A DNA stretch of 64,000 nt from Sepiola atlantica (GCA_963556195.1 OY744517.1:80865714-80929713); one strand, 5' to 3'. Shown: positions 10,880-23,289, counted from the stretch's first letter. Translations and numbers: made by a program. The notes: generated by a model from the letters alone, not told the origin.

Positions 10880-12972
10880 CCATATATATATCAAAGCTAG
10901 CATTGAAGCATATGCCCCCATGCGAAAATTCTTCCGCAAACCCCAGTCTCCTCAGTGAGTAACCTCGGAATGTTCAGTTGTCATTGCTAAGAGGCAGCAA
11001 GCATTCCGACAATTCGCCCGCTATAAGTCAACTGTGAATAGATAAATTTATAGAGTCAAGAAATACTTGTAAAGTAGTGATAGATGAAGCAAAGAAAAGG
11101 TATACTGAGTTAACCAAAAAACGCATTCAGTCGCAGAAACTAGGTACTTGCAATTTCTGGAAAATCTACAATAGTGTGGTGAACAATGGACAATCAACAA
11201 TTCCCCCGCTATCCAACCACAATGACGTCGTTTGCACGGCAACTGATAAGGCTGAACTACTTGCCCAGCGTTTTGCCTTAAACTCCACTTTAGACTCTGC
11301 AAACCACCCCCTTTCTAAATTCCCATTGCAGACTGAAGCCACACTTGAAAACCTGGTCATCACCCCATCTCATGTCAGGGACATTATAAAAAATCTTGAC
11401 ACCTCCAAAGCTTGTGGGCCTGATCTTATACCAGTAATAGTAATAAAGAAATGCTCTGCTGAACTGGCCCTGTCCTTTCAAACTCTACAACAAATGCCTT
11501 GCTGAATCTTGCTTCCCTGATAGCTGGAAAATTGCCTCTGTGGTACCAGTCTTCAAGAATTCTGGAGATAGAACTGATCCCCAGAATTACCGCCCAATCA
11601 GTCTACTCCCGATCTTTGCTAAAATCTTTGAATCCTTAATCAATCTAGCGATAGTTCCTCACCTAATTAATGTTGAACTTCTTTCTGACTATCAGTATGG
11701 ATTTAAACAAACATGATCTACTGAAGATATGCTAACGGTTATCTCTGAATGCATATATCATACACTGTTAAAGGCAGGTGAAGCTAGGGCGGTAGTGCTT
11801 GATATATCCAAGGCCTTTGACAAGGTCTGGCATGAAGGGCTTCTCTTAAAAATTCACTCATATGGTATTCTGGACAAATATTTAATATAATTAGATCCTT
11901 CCTAACCAAAAGAAAGATCCAGGTTGTCCTTGAAGGCCGTTGATCTAAGCAACATGACATAAATGCTGGTGTACCCCAGGGATCTATCCTTGGATCTTTA
12001 CTTTTCCTTATTTTTATAAATGACTTCCCTGATGACATTGAATCTGAGATAGGTATATTTGCTAACGACACCACGCTCTACTCTCATCATGTGGGCAAAA
12101 CGAACGTGCACATATCTGAGGCAATGGCTGAATCCTTAGAAAATGACATCCAGTCTGTAGTGGATTGGGGTAAAAAATGGACGGTAACTTTTAATGCCGC
12201 AAAGACAAAGCTCCTTTCCTTCAATAACTACAAAAAACCTCTTCAACCACTGATTGTCATGGCAAATAACACTCTACCTGTTAGTTCAACATTCAAACTC
12301 CTCAGCCTAACATTCATAGGTAACATTAATTGGAACAAATACATTGAAGACATTGCCAGGGCTGCTGCAAAGAAGGTGGGCACCCTCTACCGTGCTAGTA
12401 AACTTCTCACACCTGACATTATCCTATATCTCTACAAAGCCACCATCCGCTCATGCATGGAATATTGTTGCCACATCTGGGCTGGTGCATCATCCACTAG
12501 TTTCTCCTTCTTAGACAAGATCCCAAAAAGAGTTGCCAACTTAATAGGTCCTTCACTGTCCACCAAGCTCCAGCCCCTATCCCATCGCCGCAATGTTGCA
12601 TCCTTGTGCCTGTTTTGCAAGTACTTCAATGGGTTGTGCTCCGATGAACTTGCTGCTCTAGTGTCCCCTCGACGTAAATACACTAGACCAACCCAACAAT
12701 CAGCTAAATCCCATCCATTCACTGTGGAGGTTCCCAGATGCCGGAGAGCCTTCCACACCAATAGCTTCTTTTCTCATGCTGCCGGCCTCTGGAACTCCCT
12801 CTCCTCTCCCGGTTTCCCTAGCTGTAGTGACATTCATAAATTTAAAACTAATGTAAACAGACATCTCGCTGCACAGTTCCCAACTTAGGATGAACCCTAA
12901 ACTAATTCTCAGTAGCCCCTTACGTCTACAGTGGCGACCTGCCTTGTTTGGAGTGAACTTTGTTTAAAGAAA
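10880..12972 (+). mobile_element. 5'-truncated non-LTR retrotransposon (LINE)
   Basis: An RT-bearing LINE with its full 3' end. Homologous reading starts near 10900 and ends with a 3' UTR around GCCCCTTACGTCTACAGTGG. The endonuclease half is absent. 3' fragments of the same family lie at 17064-17208 (-), 31061-31384 (-), 56063-56465 (+) and 63612-64000 (-), so the family was active in this genome. The class is jockey/CR1-like by RT style; I cannot fix the clade. Confidence 0.9.
11077..12885 (+). pseudogene. LINE reverse transcriptase, broken
   Basis: This would copy LINE RNA into DNA at the target site. The RT blocks appear in order: SKACGPDLIP near 11410, NYRPISLLPIFAKIFESL near 11590, YGFKQ near 11700, AVVLDISKAFDKVWHEGLL near 11790, GVPQGSILGSLLF near 11970. 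The catalytic box FADD reads FAND at 12058-12069. The C-terminal region from 12091 to 12885 is open (265 residues) and ends in NVNRHLAAQFPT. There is a frame change near 11490 and in-frame stops at about 11714 and 11941. The copy is dead. Confidence 0.9.
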
Positions 12973-13110
12973 ATATATATATAACTTTTTGGGTTTCTCT
13001 CAACCAATGAGATGATGGCCATCCTAATTATCAAGTGGATAGCCAGTATATGTTTAATTTACAGTCCATCTATTGAATGATAAACACCACATGTTTCTAA
13101 ATCTCTGTAT

Positions 13111-13117
13111 TTATATA

Positions 13118-13169
<52 letters not shown>
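13111..13169. repeat. (TA)n microsatellite
   Basis: TA run preceded by TTTATATATA units. Confidence 0.95.
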
Positions 13170-13171
<2 letters not shown>

Positions 13172-13268
13172 AGATTAGTATTTATTTGAGGTTGATGACA
13201 ACGGGGAGATGGACAACAAAGGAGGAGGAGGAAGAGAAGGAGGGACTAAAAGTATATATATGTATGTA

Positions 13269-13273
<5 letters not shown>

Positions 13274-13324
<51 letters not shown>
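13274..13324. repeat. (TA)n microsatellite followed by (TTTA)n
   Basis: The TA run is followed by TTTA units to about 13350. 13380-13878 holds AT-rich sequence and a poly-T run at 13527-13544, with nothing codable. Confidence 0.95.
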
Positions 13325-13329
<5 letters not shown>

Positions 13330-13875
13330 TTATTTATTTATTTATTTATTTTTTATTTTTTGATGTGTTGATATTTTTTATATTTATAATATAAAACTAA
13401 AAATAATACATTAATCACCTAAATAATAGTGTAATGGATTCGTCCAAACACTTTAAAATGTAGCAACATTTTTGTAAGTAACGGATAAATTTTATTAGAC
13501 AGACGAACAACACAGGTAAGGAAATTTTTTTTTTTTTTTTTTTTAAATAACTAATATAAGTTAGCAAAACATTTATATGGAACAAAACGTAGATTTAGTA
13601 TAAGGAACGTTTATGTTTTTGTCTTTTAAGGGAAGTGGGGTCTGATCAACTCTACTGGGAAGCCATGAAATTAAATAGTGTCTTGTTTTTAAATTCCCGA
13701 AACAGTTTTTCATGGTAAACAACTGATGATCCCTTAAAATAGTGTTAGAAACAAACTAATATAATAACTGTAAAAAATAAATTGACTTACATGAGTGATT
13801 TTCCACTGAAAGACTTGGGACTAAAAGACTTTTTGTTTTCTTTTTTAATATAGTTTTAATGGTTGAGAAACTTCT

Positions 13876-13878
<3 letters not shown>

Positions 13879-13911
<33 letters not shown>
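13879..13911. repeat. (TA)n microsatellite
   Basis: TA run bordering the next repeat. Confidence 0.94.
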
Positions 13912-13914
<3 letters not shown>

Positions 13915-13916
<2 letters not shown>

Positions 13917-14105
13917 TTAATGACAATATATGTATTAGCATATACTATCAGTGCCTTTTTACTTTGCAGTCTCCTTAAAAGATTTAGCTCGATAATTGTC
14001 AATTAGTGACAACAGAGCAAATATAAGTCAGGTTCATATGAAAAAATAAAAATAATAAAATAAAAACACGGTTATTGGAATATAATATGAACCTGACTTA
14101 TATAA
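13915..14105 (-). repeat. TA-bounded dispersed repeat, copy 3, partly palindromic
   Basis: 13915-14030 is the reverse complement of 2241-2362. 14025-14105 folds on itself through ATAAGTCAGGTTCATAT and its complement. It looks like a head-to-head join of two fragments of one repeat. Confidence 0.7.
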
Positions 14106-14775
14106 AATATAAAACACTTTTCTGAATCGTTTTAAGTCATAGATTTTATTGCCACAATTACCTTGGATATGAAGTCATGTAGCGGCCCTAAGAATTTAGT
14201 AGATTATGGTGCCTACATATAAAGTCTGTATATTTGTTTTTTGCTTAAACACAGTTTTTGAATAAAAATGAATTATATGAAAAAGAATAAATCTTTCATT
14301 TACTTGAAATATTTGCCTGATGATTTCAATTTTGAAATGTTTGATTACATATACTTTAATTTTATTATTATTATTCGAAAATGTTTTCTTCTACTTTTTT
14401 AATTGCAAACTCTTCTTTCGGATCCTTTAAACTGGTATTATGCAGCACAGTGATTATAGGAGAAAATGGGCTCATGAAAAAGAATTTAAAAAACTACCTG
14501 GCGAATCAAGTGCAAGCCAGATACAAGCAATTGCGCGTAGAGGGACGGTTAGAATCTTTAAAATATCACTCGGTTGGAATTTCTGAAATGGCGGGTGAAT
14601 GTCTGGCATCCGGTAGAATGCCCCATCCCCAGCAAAAACAAAAAGATAAGAAAATTAGACAAAAAGAAGAAACTTGTTGTCTCTGTGGTGCACCCCTCTT
14701 TCATTAATGCATTATTCATGGCTTTTTGAGGACACAGTTGTTAATGAAGTCCTGATACCAAGACTATTTAAGGAG

Positions 14776-15112
14776 AGTATTGATTTACTCCTCTCCAGGA
14801 GTTAGGCACAAGGCCAGTTTTTATCTTACTCCCACAAGTAAGATGTGACCCACGGTCGGGTCAGGAAAGTGGGGTTTAAAAATTGCCTGGGCAGCCCCGT
14901 CGGCATTCCCCGGTAGGGGCGCCTCAGGCAGTAAGCAATAAACTTACTCCTCCCCAAAGAGGGGAGGCGAAGCCTGGGAGGGTGGACCTCCTAGAACTGC
15001 ACAGGAGAAACCCATAGACCGGCGTAAATCAAGCCCCGAAGGCCAAGACAATACCAGTCTATGGGGTGCAGTATCCATCGGAACAGATACACACTTTGAT
15101 CTTAGCCAAAAC
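14776..15112 (-). mobile_element. U2-headed SINE, copy 1
   Basis: On the - strand the head reads TTTTGGCTAAGATCAAAGTG then a two-base-deleted version of TGTAGTATCTGTTCC (15079-15111). A hairpin follows (CATAGACTGG with its partner), then the shared body with GCCGACGGGGCTGCCCAGGC. The 3' end is near 14776. Six relatives are listed in this window. The 5' flank (15112-15150) resembles 63575-63611. Confidence 0.85.
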
Positions 15113-15139
15113 CTTGGGGTTACTTTCGGCAGCCTCATA

Positions 15140-15610
15140 ACTCCCGCCTCTCTTATTTTGTCCTTTAGTCCTTACATTCCATGAACGATGTTTCTGACAA
15201 AGGAGGAAGAATTGCTGTTTTCTGAGTCGGAATCTATCCATCTAACACTTAATTTTTTTACCATGAAGTGGTAATTTTTTTTAGCTCCTTACATCAAGTG
15301 GCTTCATGCCTTGTCTGGAGCGATTTTCATGAAAAGAAAATTGTTTTATAAAATTGGGTTGCATTTAAACAATGTATTTAACCTTCAAACCTTAAAACTC
15401 TCCATTCTTCCAACAAGTGAGATTTGTTAAAACTATTTTTTTATTCTATAATTTCAGTAGTACTGACAACAGAAGGGCTTTTTAATACCTTATATTCTTC
15501 TTTTTCTTTTGCGTCAGTCCCAAGTTATGGCGGGGTCTGCAAGAATGGATTTTTGTATCCACTTGGTACAATCACAGACTTGGTTTGAATGAAGACCGAT
15601 TTTACAGAGA
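15140..15610. other. unassigned stretch
   Basis: AT-rich, with poly-T runs and a fragment resembling a LINE 3' tail near 15295-15330 (GCTTCATGCCTTGTCTGGAG, -like to other tails). No gene is seen. Confidence 0.35.
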
Positions 15611-15960
15611 TAATTCTGCAGGGCGTCTGCCCATCTCATCATCGGCCTTCTTCTCAGTCGCTTCCTTTTTACATTGGACTTGAAAACGACCATGTTAAAG
15701 TTAGCTGGGAAGCAGTCCTATGGTATTGTGTTTCACAGATGAGAAGTTTTTGGAAATAAACTTTGTTCATGGAAGTTCCGTTTAGTTTTAGGTACACAGA
15801 GGAAGAAAGGAAAATTATTTACAGCGGTTGTAGGTAGACGAGTTTTTATTGTGAATGTTTTAAAAGGGGGGATCCAGAAATTGGAACTCAGTTGAGCACC
15901 TCCCTTGAAAATAACGATGAAATAGAGAAAGACTGTCAGATCTATTCAATTTCTGTCAAA
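15610..15960 (-). mobile_element. LINE 3' coding fragment, second family
   Basis: The - strand reads a degraded RT C-terminus with PKTSHL, VVFKSNVKRK and TRLPTTAVNN, matching 29930-30290 (-) and 18395-18560 (+). Internal stops are present. Confidence 0.7.
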
Positions 15961-15999
15961 TAAAATTGTATCCTACTCGGAATTATTTTACGCTTTTTC

Positions 16000-17060
16000 T
16001 CCCCCCCCCCCTCTTCTTTGTTTTTTGGAAAACCCGTTAATACATTATTTAATCCCGAGCAACATCAGGTAGCAACAGCTAGTTGTAAATAATGATAAAA
16101 ATTGAGACAAAAGTCAGTGAACTAATTTGCAAATATCTCTAAGAAAAGTAAGAATCCATTTTTTTTCTGCTATCAGTCTCATTGCTTGATATTTTCATGA
16201 AATATGGCATACCATAAAATTTTATACAGAAAAGCAAGGAGAGCTAGAAAAAGCTGTTACTACATTGTCAACCTTGTCTTAGTTAGACGGGCTACTATGT
16301 TTATTTTTATATATATTTGACAATATTTCTGAGCTGAGGTGTTGTTATTTGCGTTATTTATTTGACTGTTATACTTATTGCAGTTATCATATTTACAACA
16401 TTTTGGCCAATGTACGCTTTGGCCTTCTTTAGATGTCTTTATTGTAGGGACATGCAACGAAAGTGAAAATTATTAGTTTTTAGCAAAAAAAAAATGAAAA
16501 ACCTTGATTAAAAAAAAATCCACCAAAAAATCATAGAATTATCCAATCTTAATGAGATTTTCACTATTTATTAATTAATGTATGATTTTTTGCTAATATA
16601 AAGTATTTATTTTAATTTAAAAAAACAAAAAACTTTTAGATTTTTTTACGGTCACTTAAATGACTTTTCATTTCAAGAACGAAATACGTCTTATTATACC
16701 CATAGTCAAAACTGAATGACCACCTTTACAAAAAGATAACACTCTGTAGGTGCGAATGAAAAACATTTTTTAAGTCAGCTAGTATTTAAAGCTCTCAAGA
16801 GATTTTTTTTTGGATTTAAATTTCCGATTTTTAATATCATTTAAAAATATTGTACTTTTAGTTTTCATTTAGATTCTTATTGTGTTATAGTCTTTTTTGA
16901 AGAATTCATAGATAATTAAATTATGACCACAACCACAGACAAGGTCTCTTCTTGAATCTCTTTTAGCTTAATTATTTGATATATTGGGGAAAAAGTCCCC
17001 ATAATATGTCCTGTCTTCTTCATCTTTAATAATAAAGTCTTATTGATTCAATTTTTTTTT
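16000..17060. other. AT-rich stretch with one hammerhead-like remnant
   Basis: No gene is recognised. On the - strand 16400-16436 reads CTAAAGA, GGCC, a 12-base loop, GGCC and CAAAATG. This is a decayed form of the core seen at 27265-27296. The rest is poly-A/T-rich. Confidence 0.45.
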
Positions 17061-17063
17061 TTT

Positions 17064-17208
17064 TAACATAGTTCACCCCAGACAAGGCAGGCCGCCACTG
17101 TAGATGTAAGGGGCTACTGAGAAGAAAGAAAAGGGAGAAGGTTGGGGGGGGGGGGTCAACTTAAATTGGGATCTGTGCAGCGAGATGTCTGTTTACATTA
17201 GTTTTAAT
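17064..17208 (-). mobile_element. LINE 3' tail fragment
   Basis: Same family as 10880-12972. It contains the complement of the 3' UTR motif (GGGGCTACTGAG) and the last codons (ATGTCTGTTTACATTAG on +). It is fused at about 17209 to unrelated sequence. Confidence 0.85.
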
Positions 17209-17780
17209 GACATGTTTGTTTTAATTATAGAGTGGGTTGGCCAAGGTGGGTCCTTGTTTGGTGCCAATAAGCTCACACAACCAGTCCATTCGTCGCGACC
17301 TGGTCCATGGGGGTTGTGGCCTCGGGAAAGCCCACCGGAGATAATTGCAGGGTCCCTTTCCATGTGCGACATGGCACATACAACTACCCACGGTATTATG
17401 CAACTGATGATGGAGCAGCCGTTCTTAGCGCTACCCAAGAGTTTGGGCGCCTGTCCTGTCAGTCGGAAACAGCAGCCAGACAAGCTGTCTAACCTGTATC
17501 TTCAACCTGTCGGAACAAGAGAGACCCAGACTGGTCATGTAAGACTTAGTGACGAAAAAACTTTCCCCGAGTTGCCCAAATAGAGAGAAAGAGAACGGCG
17601 TTCATTGTCCTAGTAAGGAAACAAGGCTAGGCACTGAGTGTTTAGAGGCGTGCCAGCGCTGGTACCTCTGCGCCTGGCTAATAGACAAAGAAGGCGTGCA
17701 AGGGCTGGCGATAGGCAGAACCTATTTACTAAGTACTATTTTTCATGTTGAAATTCCTGAGAATTTTAGGAACTAGACAG
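17209..17780. other. GC-richer unidentified block
   Basis: Open frames of 132 (+, 17185-17583) and 96 codons (-, 17193-17483) overlap on opposite strands. Neither shows a domain I know. Composition differs from the neighbours, as for a repeat of foreign origin. I assign no function. Confidence 0.35.
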
Positions 17781-18394
17781 AATTAAACTGTGGACAGAGA
17801 AAATTGAAATAGAAGTTACGCCATGACTTACTTATGTGCATACTCCAGAGAGCTTCGCCACATGTTTGAAAACAAAATTCAGCTACTTATCACGGTCTTG
17901 GGCTAGTGTTTCAGCTGTCAGCAGTGACATGCCAGTTTCAACCTTTATCTAGTTGACCCATCTCTTTAGTGGTCGTCCTTTTGAGTTTTCTTTCTTAGAT
18001 CAATTTTTTTCTTTATATGATTTTTTTACATAGCTGAAACATTTTCAAACCATGTTCATTTTTTTTAATAACGTTGTTCATGGATCTGTTAATATCAAGC
18101 CTCTTAACAAAATATTTGTATACACTAAATAAAACGAATCCCGACTACTATTACTACTTCAGTATTGATATTGGAATTTTCCACTTTATTTTTATGCAAA
18201 CTTAGTTATTTTTTAATTAATCTTTCTGGTTTTATTTTTTGCTAGTAAAATCAAAATTGAATCTTTGAATGTTTTTAGAATAAAACAGAAAATAACTGTA
18301 AACAAAGTAATCATTGATCGATATGAGAAAATAAGAAAACGTAATAAATTTCAATGGTTTGTTTTGAAACTTAAATAATTTTCCTTTCTTCCAC

Positions 18395-18700
18395 TCTGTA
18401 TCTAAAACTAAATGGAACTTCCATGTACAAAGTTTATTTCCAAGAACTTCCCACCTGTGGAATATAATACCATGGGGTTTCTTCCAAGCCGACTACAACT
18501 TAGTCGTTTTCAAGTCCTATGTTAACAAATTCTGGTTGAGCCATCTGCCTAAATAATCAAATTTTGACCATTTCATCCATCGTTCCAATCCTCTCAAACT
18601 GTTTTTGATCGCCAATTGACAAACTCATTAACCCTTATCTTTGAGTGGCCTTTGGGCCTTGATAAGCGGTGAATCATGATAAAAAAGGAATTAAAAATGG
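18395..18700 (+). mobile_element. LINE 3' fragment, second family
   Basis: + reads KWNFHVQSLFPRTSHLWN, then DYNLVVFKSYVNKFW, then a stop. The 3' tail has TGGCCTTTGGGCCTTGATAA, similar to the tail of the tRNA-headed SINE at 41125. Confidence 0.7.
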
Positions 18701-18760
18701 AAATAAACTTATTTACCACAAGCGTTCATTGATATTTTAAGGCAATGTGACGTATTGTTA

Positions 18761-19586
18761 TTCCATGATAAATGCCAGTATACTGAAATCGTGTGCCCTT
18801 AATAGGGTTAAGATGAAAATTCATATACACTAAATGTACAAAAGCAAGGAAATTCCCAAATTTTTACACTTTTAGTGTCATTAAGGGTATGCGAGCACAA
18901 CAGGGCTATGTATTTTACTGGTAGGAATTTTTCTTCAGCGCACCTCACACACTTCATTCACTCATGCATAGAGATTTATACTGTAGTTATGTGATAATGA
19001 AATGGTTTGGTTGATATGTAGTCATACCCTTAATGACAATAAAAGTGTAAAAATTTGGGAATTTCCTTGCTTTTGTACATTTAGTGTATATGAATTTTCA
19101 TCTTAACCTTATTAAGGGCATATGATTTCAGTATACTGGCATTTTTCATGGAATGTCACTACTTTTGTAAAGGCTATGCCTCAATACAATACCTTCTCAT
19201 AAGGTTTTTTAAAATTTTATGGAAAACTAAAGTATATGGTAAACTGAAATTAAAATGCCATCAACTAGACCCTAGAACCTCTATCTCTGCCAAAAATCAG
19301 CTGAATCCATCAAATAGTTGATGAGATACAGGGTGGCACATACGTACGTACGTACACACAGATAACATGATTTCATGATTGAACTTTCTGGATCTCTGGG
19401 TTGCCTTGACTAATGATGCTGAAATTCTACACACTTATAGAACCTATCAAATAAAAATTTTGTGCAAACTTTTAACTAATTTGGTTTATTGGTTTTTGAG
19501 TTATGATTGATCAAAGAAATGAGATTTCCAGCATAGGCCATTCGTGAAGTCTATTAAGGGATAGAGCGCTCTTGTGCCTCCCTTGA
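18761..19586 (-). mobile_element. 826-bp dispersed element ending in a 400-bp hairpin, copy II
   Basis: Inverted partner of 4723-5539 with the same two ends. The hairpin occupies 18761-19155. Few differences are visible between copies. Confidence 0.8.
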
Positions 19587-19649
19587 TTCTACAGACTTCC
19601 GGTGGGACATACAAACTTACAAGTTACAAATTTATGAAAGGTTATTCCA

Positions 19650-20640
19650 ATCGTTAAGCATTAATAATGACATCAGTATTATTACAATAGATGATCAATG
19701 GTTTTAAAGATTCAATTTTATTTTATTAACAAAAAACAAAAAAGAGATATATCGAATGAATAATTAAAACAATTAAGTTTTCATAAAAAATAAAGTGGAA
19801 AAATGTCAATATGAATAATGTAGTAGTATTACCAATGGTAATAATCTCTTGTAATAATACTTAAGTTATTATTAATTATTAATGATTTTAATCATTCCTA
19901 CAATGTATATATGTGATATTGTTAATAATCATTGGGGTTTTTTTTACTGTATTTTATATTAATAAATAAAATTTTCCATTATTTATTCAAATTGATCCTC
20001 TTCAAAATCATATTGCATATTATATGGGTTAAGTCAGATTTTTTTTTTTTTGAGAAAATGTGATGTTTTGGTCACGGTCGCATAAAAGAGTAGTGTAACT
20101 GTATGTTTTTTTTGTGACAAAATGATTGGATCAGTGAATGTGACAAGCTAAGCTATGATCAGCCATACTCATACCACACAACTGACTTCGTGTCATATTT
20201 TGTATGCAAATAAAAAAATGTTCATCTCTGATTTGAATGATTTATGAGTAAGGAAAACTTATAATAATGGAACTAATTCCTGAGTATTCATTCCTCAAGC
20301 AACACATACTCATTGGATCGATGCTATGTCCTCATGATTGCAGAAAAATAAGACTAGGCCAGTTTTACCTTTATCTACATATACACATGTGAGACACAAC
20401 ATTAATCATGATCTTATGTCAGATTTGTCTTCGTTAAAAAGTAAATCAATATAATCACCATTTTCTTAGATATTTTTCTATTTGAGGAAAAAATTTAAAT
20501 AAATAATTAATTCTAAAATAATTATAAAGCTAAATAATATAATAGTATAATATAATATTTCTATGTACTATGGTTAGCTTCAAGGATTAAATCACTTGAA
20601 AAATAGGATATAAGATCTTTTTGTCTTTGTGATGTTTTTG
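19650..20640. other. AT-rich stretch, no gene seen
   Basis: Long poly-T and TAAT-rich segments. I find no domain, SINE head or inverted repeat. It presumably belongs to the intron upstream of the EGF exon. Confidence 0.4.
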
Positions 20641-20679
20641 GGTAACTTTTTTTTTAATTTCTGACTTTTGGTGACTTTT

Positions 20680-20960
20680 TGGATGGCTATTATTTTTTAT
20701 GTGATTTAAAAGTTTTTTTGAGGTATTATTTTTTGTGTGGATTTTTAAAATTTTTTGATTGATTTTTATGGTATTATTCTTGTGTGATTTTTTAAATTTT
20801 TTGACTGATATTTTTGGTATTTTTTTGTGTGATTTTTTAAAAACTTTTCGACTGATTTTGAGGGATATTATTTATTTATGTTTACTTTTTCATTTTTTGC
20901 TGACTTTTTCAATTAGTTTTTTGATAATATTTTTCTGACTTTTTTTATTTTTTGGGGTAA
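20680..20960 (+). repeat. degenerate ~47-bp tandem repeat
   Basis: Four to five imperfect units, each with TATTATTTTTTGTGTGATTT followed by a TTTTTGACTGA-type segment. It lies about 200 bases before the EGF exon, within its intron. Confidence 0.65.
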
Positions 20961-21169
20961 CATTTTGATGCTTTTTGTGATTTTAAAAAATATTTTGTGA
21001 CAGAGATTTCTTTGACTGGATTAGCTTAGTGTTGTACAAAGACATGATTTTATAACACTATAAATATAATTATTATAATGACCTATTAATTCCCACCCAC
21101 CCTCTCAAACTTCTCTTTGCTACCTACCTTGGGTAACAATCTAGTGCCTTGTATTTGTTTATTCCACAG

Positions 21170-21298
21170 AGCCATTATTCTGTGATATCAGCATGAAGTG
21201 TCATAACTCTGGAACATGTGAACGGACCAAAGATGGCTATTGGTGCCAATGCCCGCTCAGTTACTCTGGATATTATTGTGAAACTGAACTTAAACAAG
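21170..21298 (+). CDS. EGF-like exon of an EGF-SEA membrane protein
   Basis: This exon encodes one EGF-like domain, an extracellular disulfide-bonded module. Acceptor CACAG ends at 21169 and donor GTGAGT starts at 21299. The exon is 129 bases, phase 1 to phase 1, the usual symmetric class for EGF exons. After one split codon it encodes 42 residues with six cysteines in the order C-x5-C-x5-C-x8-C-x1-C-x8-C: FCDISMKC, NSGTC, GYWCQC, SGYYC. I see no clear calcium-binding D-x-D/N start, so a non-calcium EGF is likely. It joins in phase to the SEA exon at 36396 after a 15.1-kb intron. A further 1-1 EGF exon inside that intron cannot be excluded. Upstream exons are not visible. Confidence 0.9.
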
Positions 21299-21370
21299 GT
21301 GAGTGCTACTTATTTTATTCTTATTGTTTTTCTTAGTTCACACAAAGAATAGCAAATTTTGTGTTGCCAC

Positions 21371-21376
21371 CACCAC

Positions 21377-21408
<32 letters not shown>
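21371..21408 (+). repeat. (CAT)n microsatellite
   Basis: ATC/CAT run about 70 bases after the EGF exon, within the intron. Confidence 0.9.
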
Positions 21409-21409
<1 letters not shown>

Positions 21410-21535
21410 TTTTTAATTTTTTTTTTATGCCTCCTTGGCCATCTCCCCTTTAACTATCTTCTCAATTCAACTGCTAAAAAAATCATAATTCAATTTGGGT
21501 AGGAAAGATATGCTTACATCGGGTTTATCTAGTTT

Positions 21536-21660
21536 ACGATATACTAGCTGTATTTGTCCGGCATTGTCTGACGGAAGACATATTGTCTGAAGGTGGAGAA
21601 AAAAATAATTAAAAATATCCTGTTCGTGAATGGGGGTTCAAAAATCAATATGTTCTTTTT
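21536..21660 (+). repeat. CTAGCTGT-type repeat terminus
   Basis: Begins with TACTAGCTGTATTTGTCCGG. Related starts occur at 37988 (+) and, inverted, near 24808-24860 and 33470-33510. It is probably a shared retroelement end. Confidence 0.5.
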
Positions 21661-21800
21661 ATTTGTTTTGTTTTTCCATTCAAGAAAAGATTTCTTTCAT
21701 TGTTACTGTAAAAATATTCGAAAAGAACATTGAGACTGTTCGAAAATGATATCAAAAAGTCGGCTGCATTGGGATGACTTTATCTTTTTCGGGTATTTGT

Positions 21801-22353
21801 TACTGTAACTAACAGAACAAAAAAAGGGGTGAAAATACAAATTTGCAACAAATAAATGTTACCAAAAGCAAGATAAGTTACTCTTCTACCTACTTGGATA
21901 CGTTTATTTGTGTTTTAATTTATTTTAAAGCGTTCTTTTTGTTGTTCAAAACAAACATGGTGTCCACTTAGAATGAAAAACAAAATGGCTGGCCATAAGC
22001 CGTGCACGAGGACCCTTGATAATCGCTCCAAAATCGAAAAGTAAACACTATACTGGCAGAAACGCATCACATAAATGTCACGAATCGTGCAAAAATGTAA
22101 TGTTCTACCAGTATTTTGTTTAATTTTTTATTTTTAAGCGATTATCAAGAGTCCTCGTGCACGGCTAATGGCTAGCCATTTTGTTTTTCATTCTAACTGA
22201 ACAGAGTGGACAACAGGTTTGTTTTTAACAAAAAAAAAAACTCTTTAAAATAAGTCAAAACAGAAATAAACTTATCCAGGTAGGTAGAAGAGTAACTTAT
22301 CTTGCCTTTGGTAACATTTATTTGTTGCATATTTGTTCTGCTAATTACAGTAA
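21801..22353. mobile_element. 550-bp hairpin (fold-back) element
   Basis: Arms of about 250 bases (21801-22065 and 22100-22353) carry GTGCACGAGGACCCTTGATA and GTTACTCTTCTACCTACTTGG with their complements. The loop is about 35 bases. A paralogous sequence at 24036-24081 runs continuously across the insertion point and serves as an empty site. No transposase is present. Confidence 0.8.
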
Positions 22354-22589
22354 AAAAAAAACCCTCTTTTTATTTCTATTATATTGAAGCAGTCATATCC
22401 TATTTCAGGATACACAGCATTCCCATTTCTAAACCCTATTACCACCTCCCAGGATGTGGACCAAAGGTTAGATTTGGGGAGACATAAACAGCGTATCAGT
22501 TATGGTTATTAAGTAGTCCGAATCTTGTTCTCTGGAGATATAGTAGAAACCATCATTTACCACTTTTTATCCTGGACCCACTTTTTTTT

Positions 22590-22735
22590 AAACACTTTTA
22601 TTCACCCCAATCAAGACCACTGAAGCATAAGGGGCTACTATGGTAGAGGTCAGATTTATAGGGGTTAAGCTGAGTGACGAGTTGGGCAGAAAGATGTTTG
22701 ATTTGTTCCTTTTGGAGAAAACCCAGCCTTTCTGC
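22590..22735 (-). mobile_element. LINE 3' fragment, third family
   Basis: Inverted relative to 23440-23612. It contains GCATAAGGGGCTACTATGG and the complement of GAACAGATCAAACATC. A poly-G-rich stretch lies downstream at 22770-22905. Confidence 0.6.
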
Positions 22736-22769
22736 TCTTCTACCAGGGCCGGCGGGGCAGTTATGAAAG

Positions 22770-22905
22770 TGGGGGGGGGCTTCTCCTAAATAGTGGGGGG
22801 GGGGCGGTTAAACACATGCATATCAACTTAATTATTGATGACCGTAAAATGGGGGGGGGGCAAGTCTAAAAGTGAGGGGGGGTTCAGCCCCCCCCCCCCC
22901 GGTGC
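22770..22905. repeat. G-rich/C-rich low-complexity stretch
   Basis: Several runs of 7 to 12 G and one of 10 or more C. G-quadruplex potential is high, and it is a likely sequencing artefact site. Confidence 0.7.
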
Positions 22906-23289
22906 CGCCGTCCATGTCTACGTTTTGAGTGTCCCAAATTCCCCTTTCAAAACTCTTCATTTTAAGATTATTCAAAACTACGTTGCAATTCAATATGTCG
23001 TAACAAAGCAAAAAATATCCATAAAGATTTAATTTAAGAGAACGCAGTGTTTTTTCTTGTTAACTTTAATGTTAGAAAGATAAATAACTCAATAATGGGA
23101 GAGAAAAAATAAGCTTAACTGTAACTCTTAACAGGTACAAGGAAGGATGGTAGATTTAAAATTTGATTAAAAAAATGTTTTAAATGTAAAAAATACTAAG
23201 TTCTCTTGAAAAAGAAATCTCTAAATTAAATCTTTATGAATATTTCTAACTACATCTCAAATTGCAATATAATTCTAAAACTACAAATC

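Noticed and set aside
14381..14707. 108-codon frame ending in a CxxC-like CCLCGAPLFH
   Set aside because: No known domain, no second Cys pair, and it ends next to a SINE. The frame length is not unusual for this amount of sequence.
17185..17583. 132-codon frame in a GC-richer block
   Set aside because: A 96-codon frame covers the same bases on the other strand, and its first codons lie in a LINE tail. No domain seen.
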